Assembly (NCBI GenBank): GCA_020630065.1
Contig: JAHDCC010000008.1
Coordinates: 1 to 64,000, forward strand
Direction of reading: 5' to 3'
DNA from: Acidimicrobiales bacterium
GTDB taxonomy: Bacteria > Actinomycetota > Acidimicrobiia > Acidimicrobiales > SZUA-35
DNA: 64,000 bases
The notes beneath the pieces were generated by a model. It was not told the origin of the DNA. It searched no databases and saw only the letters and a list, made by a program, of their open reading frames with translations. The stretch's first letter is position 1. Each line of letters starts with the position of its first letter. Both the position numbers and the translations under genes were made by a program. This document shows positions 25,938 to 34,511 of this stretch, one piece after another.

Positions 25938-26759
25938 TTGAAGGAACAATTTGGTCCATGGGCTGTTGTGACCGGAGCGTCGTCTGGAATTGGTGAAGAA
26001 TTCGCTCACCAGCTGGCGTCGATGGGACTCAATCTGGTCTTGGTCGCCCGAAATGATGTGCTGCTCAAAGAGTTGGCGGATCTGCTTCAACAAAAACACA
26101 ATGTGGATACCAAAGTGGTCAAGCTCGACCTTTCTGATCCGGGTTTCCTGCCTGTATTGCGAGACGTCACCGACCCACTCGACATCGGTCTGGTCGTATC
26201 AAACGCTGGCTTCGCCACGATGGGCGCGGTTTTGTCAGTGCCGGTCGCATCTCTGCAACAGAATCTTGCCTTGAATGCGTCAGCGCATCTCGCTCTAGCC
26301 CACCACTTTGGTGAGCGGCTACTGGCACGAGATAGTGGGGGCATTCTGTTGGTCGGCTCAACCACCGGACTGCAGGCAACCCCCTATGCTGGCAACTACG
26401 CTGGCGCTAAAGCCTACGTTCACGGGCTTGGGCAGGCAATGAATTACGAGTTACGCAAAACTGGCGTTCACGTCAGTGTCTTGGTTCCCGGGCCTACTCG
26501 AACCGATGCGATAACAACCAAGACCGATTTCGAACTCGATCGTCTCCCGGCACCGCTCATGTCGACAGAAAAGCTAGTCAATATCGGGCTCAAAGGTTTA
26601 CGCAAAAATAAGCCGCTGGTGGTCGCAGGCGCTCCGAATCGAATGGTCGACTGGATGAATCGAAAACTCTTTGGCCACAAGGGAGGCCGGATGATGTTGG
26701 GCATGATGATGGAACGGGTAGCCCCACCAAACCGCACCGTCGCCGGTCGGCAAAGTTAG
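25938..26759 (+). CDS. Short-chain dehydrogenase/reductase
   Basis: A 273-residue classical SDR with cofactor motif TGASSGIG (12-19), NAG at about 90, a Ser in the GSTTGLQ region and catalytic YAGAK at about 153-157. A C-terminal extension of about 30 residues with many Met and Arg (RMMLGMMMERV) may be membrane-associated. The start is TTG, with AGGAAGGT upstream. The protein resembles the SDR at 37454 throughout its length. It is followed by a TetR gene. The substrate is not identifiable; fatty-acyl or steroid-like ketones are typical of this subgroup. Confidence 0.85.
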   Translation: MKEQFGPWAVVTGASSGIGEEFAHQLASMGLNLVLVARNDVLLKELADLLQQKHNVDTKVVKLDLSDPGFLPVLRDVTDPLDIGLVVSNAGFATMGAVLSVPVASLQQNLALNASAHLALAHHFGERLLARDSGGILLVGSTTGLQATPYAGNYAGAKAYVHGLGQAMNYELRKTGVHVSVLVPGPTRTDAITTKTDFELDRLPAPLMSTEKLVNIGLKGLRKNKPLVVAGAPNRMVDWMNRKLFGHKGGRMMLGMMMERVAPPNRTVAGRQS

Positions 26760-26831
26760 GGGCCGTCGACACGGGTAGGTCGCAGATATCCTCTAGCTAG
26801 GGCCTTGCACAGTATTGGTAGGTAGCGGAAT

Positions 26832-27449
26832 ATGAACAAACCACTTTCGGACCAGCTAGGCCGCCCGCTAACGTTCGATCCTGAAAGGGTCTTGTTCGAG
26901 ATCCTCAATGTTTTCTGGGAAAAAGGGTATGACCATACCAGTGTCGGTGACCTCGAAACTGCTACTGGACTGACCAGACCGAGCCTCTACAACACCTTTG
27001 GCAACAAACGGGTCATGTATGAAAAATCAATCGAGTTGTATCTGGCAAAGATGGAGACCTTTATCGGGACCTCGTTGACCAATGGTTCGAACGGTTTAGA
27101 AGATTTGATCGGTTTTGTCGACACGTTGATTGAGAGTTTCCATGACGAAACCTACGCGGCAGGCTGCGCCATCCTAAACGCCATGGCCGCACACGGCGAA
27201 CTAGATGTCTTTGCGGCCAATTCAGCTCGGGTATATCGCGAACAGCTCCTGGCCGGCATAACGGCAACGGTTGAACGTGCGGTTGCCGCAGGCGAGGTTC
27301 CCGAACGAGAGCTAGAAGTCTTAGTGGATCGGATGCACCTGTATCTGGTCGGGCTGAATATTCTCACTCGTCACAACGACACGTTCGAACGGATCGTCCT
27401 TAGCGCCGAGGCGATAAAGTCCGATATTCGGGCTTGGGCGCAAAAATGA
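26832..27449 (+). CDS. TetR/AcrR-family transcriptional regulator
   Basis: A 205-residue repressor-type regulator. The N-terminal HTH spans about 15-62 (FDPERVLFEILNVFWEKGY, then TGLTRPSLYNTFGNKRVMY), followed by a helical ligand-binding domain with a CAILNAMA segment as in YcdC/RutR-like and AcrR-like groups. It is 72 bp downstream of the SDR on the same strand, and probably controls that gene and perhaps the divergent dehalogenase gene. Ligand unknown. Confidence 0.88.
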   Translation: MNKPLSDQLGRPLTFDPERVLFEILNVFWEKGYDHTSVGDLETATGLTRPSLYNTFGNKRVMYEKSIELYLAKMETFIGTSLTNGSNGLEDLIGFVDTLIESFHDETYAAGCAILNAMAAHGELDVFAANSARVYREQLLAGITATVERAVAAGEVPERELEVLVDRMHLYLVGLNILTRHNDTFERIVLSAEAIKSDIRAWAQK

Positions 27450-27466
27450 TGGTCCAGCGTGACGTC

Positions 27467-28759
27467 TCAACGGCAGGCCGGGCCCTCGACTACGGCGATC
27501 GTTCTCGTGGTTGTAATTTCGTTATTTGCCCGCGCTGAGATAGTGTAGTAACCCGGCTCGAAAGGAAATTCTAGCCGAGCACCTTCAGCAGACGGTTGGG
27601 TTATGCGCAGGGTTGGGGAATCCCAGAACACGGTTTCTACCGTCCCGGTTCTCGTCGTCACCGAATAGTCCACGGCGGATCCACAGACCACCTGCCCGGG
27701 GCCCGAAATGCTAGGTTTGGGCTGGTCTGGTTTGCCGCTGCAGCCTTCCGCTGATCGAACCTCTATTGTTTTGGTTGCCGATGCTGCGCCGCCGTTAACC
27801 TCGACGGTCACCGAGTACGTTCCGGGGTCTAGGTCGAACGAGAGGACTCCCTTGGGTCCGTCGTTCCATGGCGTTTGTACGCCGAGCTGGGTTGTGATCC
27901 AAACCCAGCTTGTGACTTCACTCCCAGTGTTGATGGCTTCGTATGTGTGGTTGTCTCCCCAGCAGTCAACGGCTGCCGGTCCCGAGATTGAAATGATAGG
28001 CGCTTGGGGTTGCTCCGTTGGTCCAGCAGGAGGCAACGTAGTGTCACTGTCGGCGGCTATATCCGGTTCGAGGCTTGAGGCTTCTGCTGTCTGGGTTAGC
28101 AGTTCAGGCTCTGACCAGACTCCTAGTTGGCGGGAGCCAGCAGCCCCAAGTGCTATGCCAGCAATGGCTGCCGCCGTCAACCTGAGCCAACCTCGTCCCG
28201 AAATCGAGGAGGAATCAGGTTCGAACCCTGGCCGATTCATCGTATCTGCCTGCAGATATGCGATTAGGTCGCCAGTCGACTGGTGCGGGCTCACTTCGAT
28301 AGCCATCGAGTGAGGTACGAGACTTAACGAGGTCGAAGATTGTTTGATTCCAATTGGGTCGGTCTTCGCAGCATCGTCATCGGAGTTCTCAATCGAGGGG
28401 CGCAACGTCAGAGACGGACCTCGAAAGGTTAGAAGTGGCATCAGCTCAGGGCTGGCGTCTTGTTGGAGTTCGGTGAGGTCCCAACCTTTCCCTGCCAGTT
28501 CAAACATCACTGCCGTCATCGCGTTGTCGGTGTCAAGCGCCCGCAGTACGGCTCCAAGGCGTCTCCAGTCGCGAGGTCGAGAGTTGTTATATCGTCTAGT
28601 CCAGTTCTGGATCGTATGTTTATCTAGCGGTTTATATCCAGGTACTTCGACACCTATCTCGTTGGCGTCATGGGCCAGTCGACGATGGTTCCGTCCATCT
28701 AGGGTCATCATTTTCCGCAGTAAATCTCGGAACTTTCCAGAATCGTCGGCGGCGGCCAA
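27467..28759 (-). CDS. Membrane protein with putative DNA-binding head and outer PKD/Ig-like domains
   Basis: A 430-residue protein with an unusual layout. Residues 1-115 are basic and helical, with a likely XRE-like HTH (HRRLAHDANEIGV, then LDKHTIQNWTRRYN). Residues about 115-190 are a flexible linker, about 193-212 form a single transmembrane helix, and the rest contains two PKD/Ig-like beta domains, each opening with SISGP, each with two Cys. The N-terminus would be cytoplasmic and the beta domains outside. This suggests a ToxR-like one-component transducer, which is inference. The start is TTG, with GAGGGAA 4 nt upstream. A strong dyad lies in its promoter region. Not recognised as a named family. 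Confidence 0.65.
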   Translation of the reverse strand: MAAADDSGKFRDLLRKMMTLDGRNHRRLAHDANEIGVEVPGYKPLDKHTIQNWTRRYNNSRPRDWRRLGAVLRALDTDNAMTAVMFELAGKGWDLTELQQDASPELMPLLTFRGPSLTLRPSIENSDDDAAKTDPIGIKQSSTSLSLVPHSMAIEVSPHQSTGDLIAYLQADTMNRPGFEPDSSSISGRGWLRLTAAAIAGIALGAAGSRQLGVWSEPELLTQTAEASSLEPDIAADSDTTLPPAGPTEQPQAPIISISGPAAVDCWGDNHTYEAINTGSEVTSWVWITTQLGVQTPWNDGPKGVLSFDLDPGTYSVTVEVNGGAASATKTIEVRSAEGCSGKPDQPKPSISGPGQVVCGSAVDYSVTTRTGTVETVFWDSPTLRITQPSAEGARLEFPFEPGYYTISARANNEITTTRTIAVVEGPACR

Positions 28760-28819
28760 AACTTTCCCTCTCTATAAGGTGAGTCTATTGAGCGACATGA
28801 ATGCTGCTCAGTGTAGATT

Positions 28820-28860
28820 CTACCCGTTTTACTACACTTCGAGTTTTTAGTAACGGGTAG
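28820..28860. promoter_or_regulatory. Dyad in the promoter region of the HTH-membrane protein gene
   Basis: CTACCCGTT (28820-28828) and AACGGGTAG (28852-28860) are perfect 9-bp inverted arms. With a TT bulge the pairing extends through ACTA/TAGT to 13 bp. It lies 60 nt upstream of the TTG start at 28759, so it may be an operator for autoregulation; it could also be a hairpin in the transcript of either strand. No other gene is seen in 28760-29081. Confidence 0.5.
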
Positions 28861-29027
28861 TGAAAGTCGGTTACCACATTTAGATAAGAAGTGAACCTAT
28901 GGCAGCTATGGGTGGTCAGGTCGGTCGACGGGAACACAAGTCCGGTGCAGACCCCTTGGATGACGACCTCGCCGTAGATCGGCTCTCGGCGCCGCCGTTC
29001 CACCTAAAACCGGCTGGACGAGAGTCA

Positions 29028-29061
29028 GGGCCGGCAGGAGATCAGCCTCTCCTGCCGGCCC
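29028..29061 (-). terminator. GC-rich terminator hairpin of the gap gene
   Basis: A perfect 13-bp stem (29028-29040 with 29049-29061, 8-nt loop) lies 20 nt after the stop of the GAPDH gene. No T-tract follows on the minus strand, as with the hairpin after the iniB-like gene. Confidence 0.7.
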
Positions 29062-29081
29062 GCTTTGATGGGCTATCGGGT

Positions 29082-30518
29082 TTAGGGAACCCGCGGGTAG
29101 GTCAGGCCAGCGATGCTCTGCACGATCCGAGCAACCTGGTAGCTGTAGCCAGCTTCGTTGTCGTACCAGACGTATAAAACGCATTGCCGTCCGTTGGATA
29201 TTGTGGCGGTGCTATCGATGATGCCGGCATGTTCTGACCCGACTAGGTCGCTCGAAACGAGTTCAGTCGAGGAAGTGTAGTCGATCTGTTCTCGTAGTTT
29301 GGAGCTGATAGATGCACCTCTAAGCGCTGAGTTAATGTCATCTGCGGAGGCATCACTAGACAGGTTCAGATTGAGGATGGCTAGCGACACGTTAGGGATC
29401 GGTACACGAATGGCGTTGCCGGTCAGTTTGCCTTCAAGTTCCGGTAGAGCCTTGACGGCGGCTTTGGCCGCCCCGGTCTCGGTTAGGACCATGTTGAGAG
29501 GTGCGCTGCGACCGCGTCGTTCCTTGGTGTGGAAATTGTCGGTCAGGTTCTGGTCATTGGTGTAGGCGTGCACGGTCTCGACATGGCCGGTTTCAATCCC
29601 GAACGTGTCGTTGATGACTTTGAGCGTCGGCACAATCGCATTCGTAGTGCAGCTTGCGGCAGATACGAGCGTGTCATCGGCGGTGATCGTATGGTCATTG
29701 ACGCCGTAGATAATATTCTTGATCTTGCCTTTGGCCGGTGCGGTGAGCAGCACTTGTTTTACTCCAGGGGACTCAAGGTGTTGACCGAGAGCTTCTTCGT
29801 CCCGCCAAATGCCGGTGTTATCGATAATGATTGCGTTATCGATTCCGTAGCTCGTGTAGTCGATCGAGTCGGGGCTGTTGGCATAAATTACTTGGATAGG
29901 GTTGCCGTTGGCGATGATTCGTTTCTTATCCGAATCGACCTGGATGGTGCCGTCAAACGGCCCGTGGACTGAGTCTCGGCGTAGAAGGCTGGCTCGTTTC
30001 TCAAGATCATCGGTCTTGCCAGGACGAATTACGATAGCTCGGAGTCTGAGTTTGGCGCCACTGCCTGTCCGGTCGATGAGGATTCGAGCTAAGAGCCGCC
30101 CAATTCGGCCAAACCCGTAGAGGACGACATCGGTTGGCTCGGCAAGAAGATGTCCCCGTCCGGTGGTGATGGACTCGAGCGAAGACGCTAAAAATTCTTC
30201 GACGTTCTGATCTGAGGCGTCTGCATACTGTGAGGTCAACTGGCCGAGGTCGACCCGAGCGGCGTCGAGATTCATTTCAGCGAGTGCTTCCATAATCGGG
30301 TAACTATCTTGGACCGATAGATGCTCACCTGTGATCTGGCGGGCGAAACGGTGTGCGCGTAAAATGTCGATTGCTGATCGACGAACCAGCTTGCGACCAT
30401 AGACATGAGTGATCACGTCACGCTCTCGGTATAGGCGTCCGATCAGGGGAATCATGGCTTCGGCCAGTTCCTCGTCCGCTCGCCATTCGGTCATCTGGGT
30501 TGGCTCAGAGTCTGTCAT
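29082..30518 (-). CDS. Glyceraldehyde-3-phosphate dehydrogenase, long GapB type
   Basis: This enzyme oxidises glyceraldehyde 3-phosphate to 1,3-bisphosphoglycerate, or the reverse in gluconeogenesis. The protein is about 478 residues instead of the usual 335, because an alpha-helical domain of about 130 residues precedes the Rossmann motif VLYGFGRIGRLLARIL. The catalytic Cys is in SAASCTTNAIVP (about 289), with the substrate loop TAPAKG before it. This long form corresponds to the GapB type of Corynebacterium and relatives, which tends to favour the gluconeogenic direction. The ATG at 30518 is chosen; the TTG at 30575 would add 19 unsupported residues. It stands alone with its own terminator. 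Confidence 0.88.
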   Translation of the reverse strand: MTDSEPTQMTEWRADEELAEAMIPLIGRLYRERDVITHVYGRKLVRRSAIDILRAHRFARQITGEHLSVQDSYPIMEALAEMNLDAARVDLGQLTSQYADASDQNVEEFLASSLESITTGRGHLLAEPTDVVLYGFGRIGRLLARILIDRTGSGAKLRLRAIVIRPGKTDDLEKRASLLRRDSVHGPFDGTIQVDSDKKRIIANGNPIQVIYANSPDSIDYTSYGIDNAIIIDNTGIWRDEEALGQHLESPGVKQVLLTAPAKGKIKNIIYGVNDHTITADDTLVSAASCTTNAIVPTLKVINDTFGIETGHVETVHAYTNDQNLTDNFHTKERRGRSAPLNMVLTETGAAKAAVKALPELEGKLTGNAIRVPIPNVSLAILNLNLSSDASADDINSALRGASISSKLREQIDYTSSTELVSSDLVGSEHAGIIDSTATISNGRQCVLYVWYDNEAGYSYQVARIVQSIAGLTYPRVP

Positions 30519-30970
30519 ATGGGGGACAGTAACGCTAAAAAGTTCTGGCTGAGAATTCAGCGCCGAAAATTGCAAAGAATTTACGATCGTCTGTCATTCG
30601 TCCAGTGGTGGTGCATTCATCTCAGCAGCGTGGGTGTGCGACGCCCGCTGTTAATCCGATGTTGTCGTGAGTGCTATCCGATGCTTCTCTAACCGTAACC
30701 GTCGCCGCCTACGATAACGGACAGATGAGCAAGCACACCAGCGGTCTACTTGGCTAAATCGGTAACGATAGATGTAGCGAAGTAATGGATCTCTACCCAT
30801 ACACACCGACTTTGGGACCCCAATCATTTGAGGGTCCCGAAGCAGGTTTTGGTGGATCCGTTGAACGGGAACTGTTACCGCTTAACGTATTCGTCGATTT
30901 TGAGATCCGTAACCGACCCCCCACCGTTTACCATCTATAACGTGCTAGTTCTCTTCTTCCAGGTGGCGGT
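30519..30970. other. Intergenic stretch between gap and antiporter genes
   Basis: About 450 bp lie between divergent genes. The only structures seen are a 7-bp dyad GGGACCC/GGGTCCC (30814-30820 and 30832-30838) and a possible 51-codon plus-strand reading frame (30785-30940) that spans it, without a ribosome site or known relatives. AGGTGG at 30961 is the ribosome site of the next gene. No RNA gene was recognised. Confidence 0.4.
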
Positions 30971-31966
30971 GTGAGTTTTCTCCTCCAGCCCTCACTCCCA
31001 GTCGCAGCTATTGAGATACTCGTTGGCCTGCTCCTTTTGACGTTTGCAGCCGACAAGTTCGTCGACGGAGCTGTAGGTATCGCCCGAGTAGCTCGGATAT
31101 CGCCCGTCGTAGTCGGCGCAGTTATCGTTGGATTCGGAACAAGTGCTCCCGAACTGTTGGTGTCCGGTATCGCCGCATCGAACGGAGATCTCGACCTTGG
31201 TGTAGGCAACGTAGTTGGCTCTAACGTGGCGAACCTGACGCTTGTATTGGGAGCCGCCGCCTTCATCATCCCAGTGTTGGCGCTACGGCCGCTGCTGGTA
31301 AAAGAAGTCCCGATTTCGCTTGTATCAACCCTCCTCTTCGCCTTCTTCACTATCGGCGGTTTGGCCATCTGGGAAGGTGTGACCCTTCTAGTTGTTTTGG
31401 CCGCCATGCTCACCTGGACCGTAATGGGTTCACGCCAAACAGAAGAACAGGTTGCACCGGCCTCCGACGATAATGCGCCTGGCGATGATGCCGAGGAGGA
31501 GGACGGCTCGGTTGCCATGAACGCAGTAATTACTGTGGTCGGCCTCGCTGGGACAGTGCTTGGTGCTCAGTTCCTGGTGACAGGAGCGACTACTGTGGCC
31601 GACGAGTTTGGCCTCACCGGCGGCTTTGTTGGGTTCACTTTGGTGGCTTTGGGTACGTCGCTGCCCGAGTTGGTGACCGCCATAGTGGCTGCTCGAAAAG
31701 GTCAAACAGATCTGATCATGGGAAACTTGCTTGGATCTAACATGTTTAACAGTTTGGCGGTTGGTGGCGTTATCTCGATCCTGGGTCCAGGGTTAATTGG
31801 GGACGCCTCTATGCGGACCGTTGGGATATGGGCGATGGTGTTTGTGAGCAGCTTGGCTTCGGTCTTCATCGTGACTCGTCGTCGGCTCCACCGCGTCGAA
31901 GCAGTGATCTTGCTGAGTTCTTGGTTGGGTACCGTAGCTTTACTAGCTCAAGGGTCTACGTCTTAG
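30971..31966 (+). CDS. Calcium/sodium antiporter (CaCA family)
   Basis: A 331-residue protein with ten predicted transmembrane helices in two inverted halves. Each half carries an alpha-repeat: GFGTSAPELLVS with GNVVGSNVANL, and ALGTSLPELVTA with GNLLGSNMFN. These residues bind the cation, so the protein exchanges Ca2+ for Na+ or H+ across the cytoplasmic membrane, as in YrbG. A charged acidic loop (DDNAPGDDAEEEDG) joins the halves. The start is GTG, with AGGTGG upstream. No regulatory partner lies beside it. Confidence 0.9.
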   Translation: MSFLLQPSLPVAAIEILVGLLLLTFAADKFVDGAVGIARVARISPVVVGAVIVGFGTSAPELLVSGIAASNGDLDLGVGNVVGSNVANLTLVLGAAAFIIPVLALRPLLVKEVPISLVSTLLFAFFTIGGLAIWEGVTLLVVLAAMLTWTVMGSRQTEEQVAPASDDNAPGDDAEEEDGSVAMNAVITVVGLAGTVLGAQFLVTGATTVADEFGLTGGFVGFTLVALGTSLPELVTAIVAARKGQTDLIMGNLLGSNMFNSLAVGGVISILGPGLIGDASMRTVGIWAMVFVSSLASVFIVTRRRLHRVEAVILLSSWLGTVALLAQGSTS

Positions 31967-32048
31967 CTCATAAGTCGTAGTCATGCATCTTCGGCAACGG
32001 ATGAGAGTTGTTGGATGGTTATGCTGATCATGACCAAAGGAGATGGCC

Positions 32049-32927
32049 ATGATCGTTCACGTCGTCGATGGAACGTACGAACTATTCAGACAGTTTTTTG
32101 CTCGCCCATCGCATGTGAACTCTAACGGTCTTGATGTCGGTGCTGCTCGGGCTGTCGTTCGTTCGATGGTGTCTTTGCTTGAAGAAGGTGCAACTCATAT
32201 TGGGGTTGCCACGGATCATGTGGTTGAGTCGTTCCGTAACGACCTCTACGCCGGTTACAAAACCGGCGAAGATATGGATCCGGTGATCAAAGCCCAATTC
32301 GAACCGTTGGAAGATGGGCTGCGAGCTATCGGGGTCGCCACGTTCCCGATGGTCGAATACGAAGCCGACGATGCCATGGCTTCGATAGCGGCGGTGGCCT
32401 CCAACGACGAGCGAGTAAACAAGGTTCTGCTTTGTACCCCTGACAAAGATCTGGCTCAATGCGTCGATGGCGACCGGGTTGTACAGTTCGACCGGCGAAA
32501 CAACAAAATTTTGAACGATGCAGCGGTGGTCAAGAAATACGGTGTTGAACCAGCATCGATTCCCGACTATTTGGCTCTAATGGGAGATTCAGCCGATGGC
32601 TTTCCCGGACTCTCTGGATGGGGAGCAAAAACGTCGTCTACCCTGCTCGCCCGCTACAAGACGATCGAACAGATCCCTACCGCAGCAGGTAAGTGGGATA
32701 TCACGGTTCGAGGCAGTAGTCGTCTGGCGGAAACGTTGAAGGCCGATATCGAGGATGCGTTGCTGTTCAAAAAATTGGCGACTCTTGCGGCCGACGCCCC
32801 TACGGTTAACAGCGTCGATGAGCTGGCATGGGATGGGCCTAGTGAAGATTTAGCTTCGCTCGCCGCGATGTTCGATGCACCCGATCTGGTGACCAGAATA
32901 GAGAAGTTGACCAAGTCGCGAACATAG
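32049..32927 (+). CDS. 5'-3' exonuclease (PolA N-terminal-like / FEN)
   Basis: A 292-residue protein of the flap/5'-nuclease family, like the N-terminal domain of DNA polymerase I. Acidic metal-binding positions are visible in VVDGTYELFR, YEADDAMA and TPDKDLAQCV, followed by LMGDSADGFPG, and a helix-hairpin-helix-type DNA-binding segment (SGWGAKTSSTLLARY). It removes 5' flaps or RNA primers. The ATG at 32049 is preferred over 32043, because AAAGGAG is placed 6 nt before it. It stands alone, separate from any polymerase gene. Confidence 0.87.
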   Translation: MIVHVVDGTYELFRQFFARPSHVNSNGLDVGAARAVVRSMVSLLEEGATHIGVATDHVVESFRNDLYAGYKTGEDMDPVIKAQFEPLEDGLRAIGVATFPMVEYEADDAMASIAAVASNDERVNKVLLCTPDKDLAQCVDGDRVVQFDRRNNKILNDAAVVKKYGVEPASIPDYLALMGDSADGFPGLSGWGAKTSSTLLARYKTIEQIPTAAGKWDITVRGSSRLAETLKADIEDALLFKKLATLAADAPTVNSVDELAWDGPSEDLASLAAMFDAPDLVTRIEKLTKSRT

Positions 32928-32997
32928 TATTCGGTTCGCCCGTCCGCTTTGTCAACTCGAGCTTCAGTTCGAAGTTCTTGCATCCGATACCTAACCG

Positions 32998-33717
32998 ATG
33001 GCAGAGCGCAGGCTGGGGTTCGATCCTAAGCGTCAACTACGAGAAATCGTACCGCTATTCTTTTTGTGGATCGTCGGGTTTTGTGTGTTAGCCATCGCTG
33101 GATTTCAGGACGAAGCCCCACTTAAACAACTATTTCTAGATCCGGCCTCGTTGACAGGGAGTCCGTGGTACACGGGCCTGATCTCCAATATTGGTATTTT
33201 GTGTTGGTCGGTTGCAGCAACAGCGGCCGCAGGCGGAGCATGGGTTGCTAAACAGACTGGTCGACCGTCCGCCTCGAAATTCTTGCTTATGGGTGCGGTT
33301 GCCACTGTCGTGTTGTTGCTTGACGATCTTTTGCAGATTCACGCGACGTGGCTACCTAAGCTAGGAATGAACAAGTTCGGATCGCAGATACTGATTGTTC
33401 TTCCAACGGTGTTATGGCTTTTTGTGTTCTTCCGCGACCTGATACGAACCCGATGGTTGCTCGTGATCTGTGCTCTTGGTTCATTTGCCGTATCTCTAGT
33501 TATCGATTCGGGGCTGGGCTTAACCGGCACGACATCGTTGATGGTAGAAGACGGGGGAAAATTTCTCGGCGTCCTTGCATGGGCACTGTACTTCACGCTC
33601 ACAGCCAAAGACATCACAGCGTCGACCATCCGGGCGGCGCAATGGAAACCGGGTCAGAAAGATCTACCGGTTATCGAATCGGCACGGATCGTTTCAGCCG
33701 AGCTAGTGCGCCAGTAA
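32998..33717 (+). CDS. Multi-spanning membrane protein of unknown function
   Basis: A 239-residue protein with six to seven predicted transmembrane helices (about 20-40, 62-85, 97-113, 130-145, 152-170 and 185-205). Conserved-looking acidic and His residues lie at helix ends (LLLDDLLQIHATW, and VEDGGKFLG in the last helices). Such a pattern recalls CREST-type membrane hydrolases, but the match is too weak to assign. It is convergent with alkB, with one base between the stops. Confidence 0.5.
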   Translation: MAERRLGFDPKRQLREIVPLFFLWIVGFCVLAIAGFQDEAPLKQLFLDPASLTGSPWYTGLISNIGILCWSVAATAAAGGAWVAKQTGRPSASKFLLMGAVATVVLLLDDLLQIHATWLPKLGMNKFGSQILIVLPTVLWLFVFFRDLIRTRWLLVICALGSFAVSLVIDSGLGLTGTTSLMVEDGGKFLGVLAWALYFTLTAKDITASTIRAAQWKPGQKDLPVIESARIVSAELVRQ

Positions 33718-33718
33718 C

Positions 33719-34372
33719 TCAGCTATCGTGGGCTGTCGGTTCGACCTGCCTGATCGTGATATTGAGTCGGGTGCCCGCTTGGAGTATCGGCGACCCGTCA
33801 TGGTAGACGTTTGGGATGCCGTGGAAAGAGTACCGGCGGTCGCCGCCGAATACAAACAAGTCTCCGCTACGCAACTCGATGTCTTGCCACGGCTTGTTTC
33901 TGTTGATTGTGTTCCCAAAACGGAACACGCCGGTGGACCCGAGACTAATCGAAACCACCGGGGCGTCGCACTGCTCGTCGTTGTCTTGGTGCATACCTTG
34001 ACGGGCATCGTTGGTATATCGGTTAATTAGGGCGGTGTCGGGGGCATAGCCGATATCTTCGTTGTAGGTATCAGCAATCGCCCGTGAGGCTAACGACCGA
34101 AGCTCATCAGGAAACGGTTTTACTGGCTGGGATTTAGCCTCGTCGACAAAACGAGAATAGCCGTAGGCGTACCAATGCCAGCCTAAACAAACCGTTTCTA
34201 CACTCATCCATTTTTTGTTTGGCAGCTGGGTTCGCCCGAACCCGGCCGGAGGTTCCCCCCAGTTCTGTATCGACTCGACCAGTTCACGTTGTTCATCGGG
34301 GTCCAGCCAATCTGGATAGTGCCAAACCTGGTCGTCGAGTTGTTGAACCGATCTGCTGAAAAGTTGATTCAC
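33719..34372 (-). CDS. alkB: AlkB-like 2-oxoglutarate/Fe(II) dioxygenase
   Basis: A 217-residue enzyme that would repair 1-methyladenine and 3-methylcytosine in DNA or RNA by oxidative demethylation. Iron ligands are His128 and Asp130 (in GMHQDND) and His184 (SFHG). The 2-oxoglutarate-binding RxNxTxR-type motif is RLNITIR (202-208). INRYTNDARQGMHQ and SGDLFVFGGDRR are typical of bacterial AlkB proteins. The start is GTG at 34372, with AGGA immediately upstream, which is closer than usual. No ada-type partner is adjacent. Confidence 0.9.
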   Translation of the reverse strand: MNQLFSRSVQQLDDQVWHYPDWLDPDEQRELVESIQNWGEPPAGFGRTQLPNKKWMSVETVCLGWHWYAYGYSRFVDEAKSQPVKPFPDELRSLASRAIADTYNEDIGYAPDTALINRYTNDARQGMHQDNDEQCDAPVVSISLGSTGVFRFGNTINRNKPWQDIELRSGDLFVFGGDRRYSFHGIPNVYHDGSPILQAGTRLNITIRQVEPTAHDS

Positions 34373-34511
34373 TCCTGTGATTCTAGGCGAACCGGCCGTT
34401 CGCTTTGCCTAGGCGCTAACGGCTGGGCTGATGCAAAGGATGCGTCGGTGCTGGCCGAGAAATGGTTCCGACCGCCGGCGGTGTTTCAATATTCGTTGTA
34501 CGGTTAACCAT

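Noticed and set aside
28216-28231. T-loop-like sequence CAGGTTCGAACCCTGG
   Set aside because: It lies inside a well supported coding region and no acceptor, D or anticodon stems surround it; no tRNA gene was found in the window.
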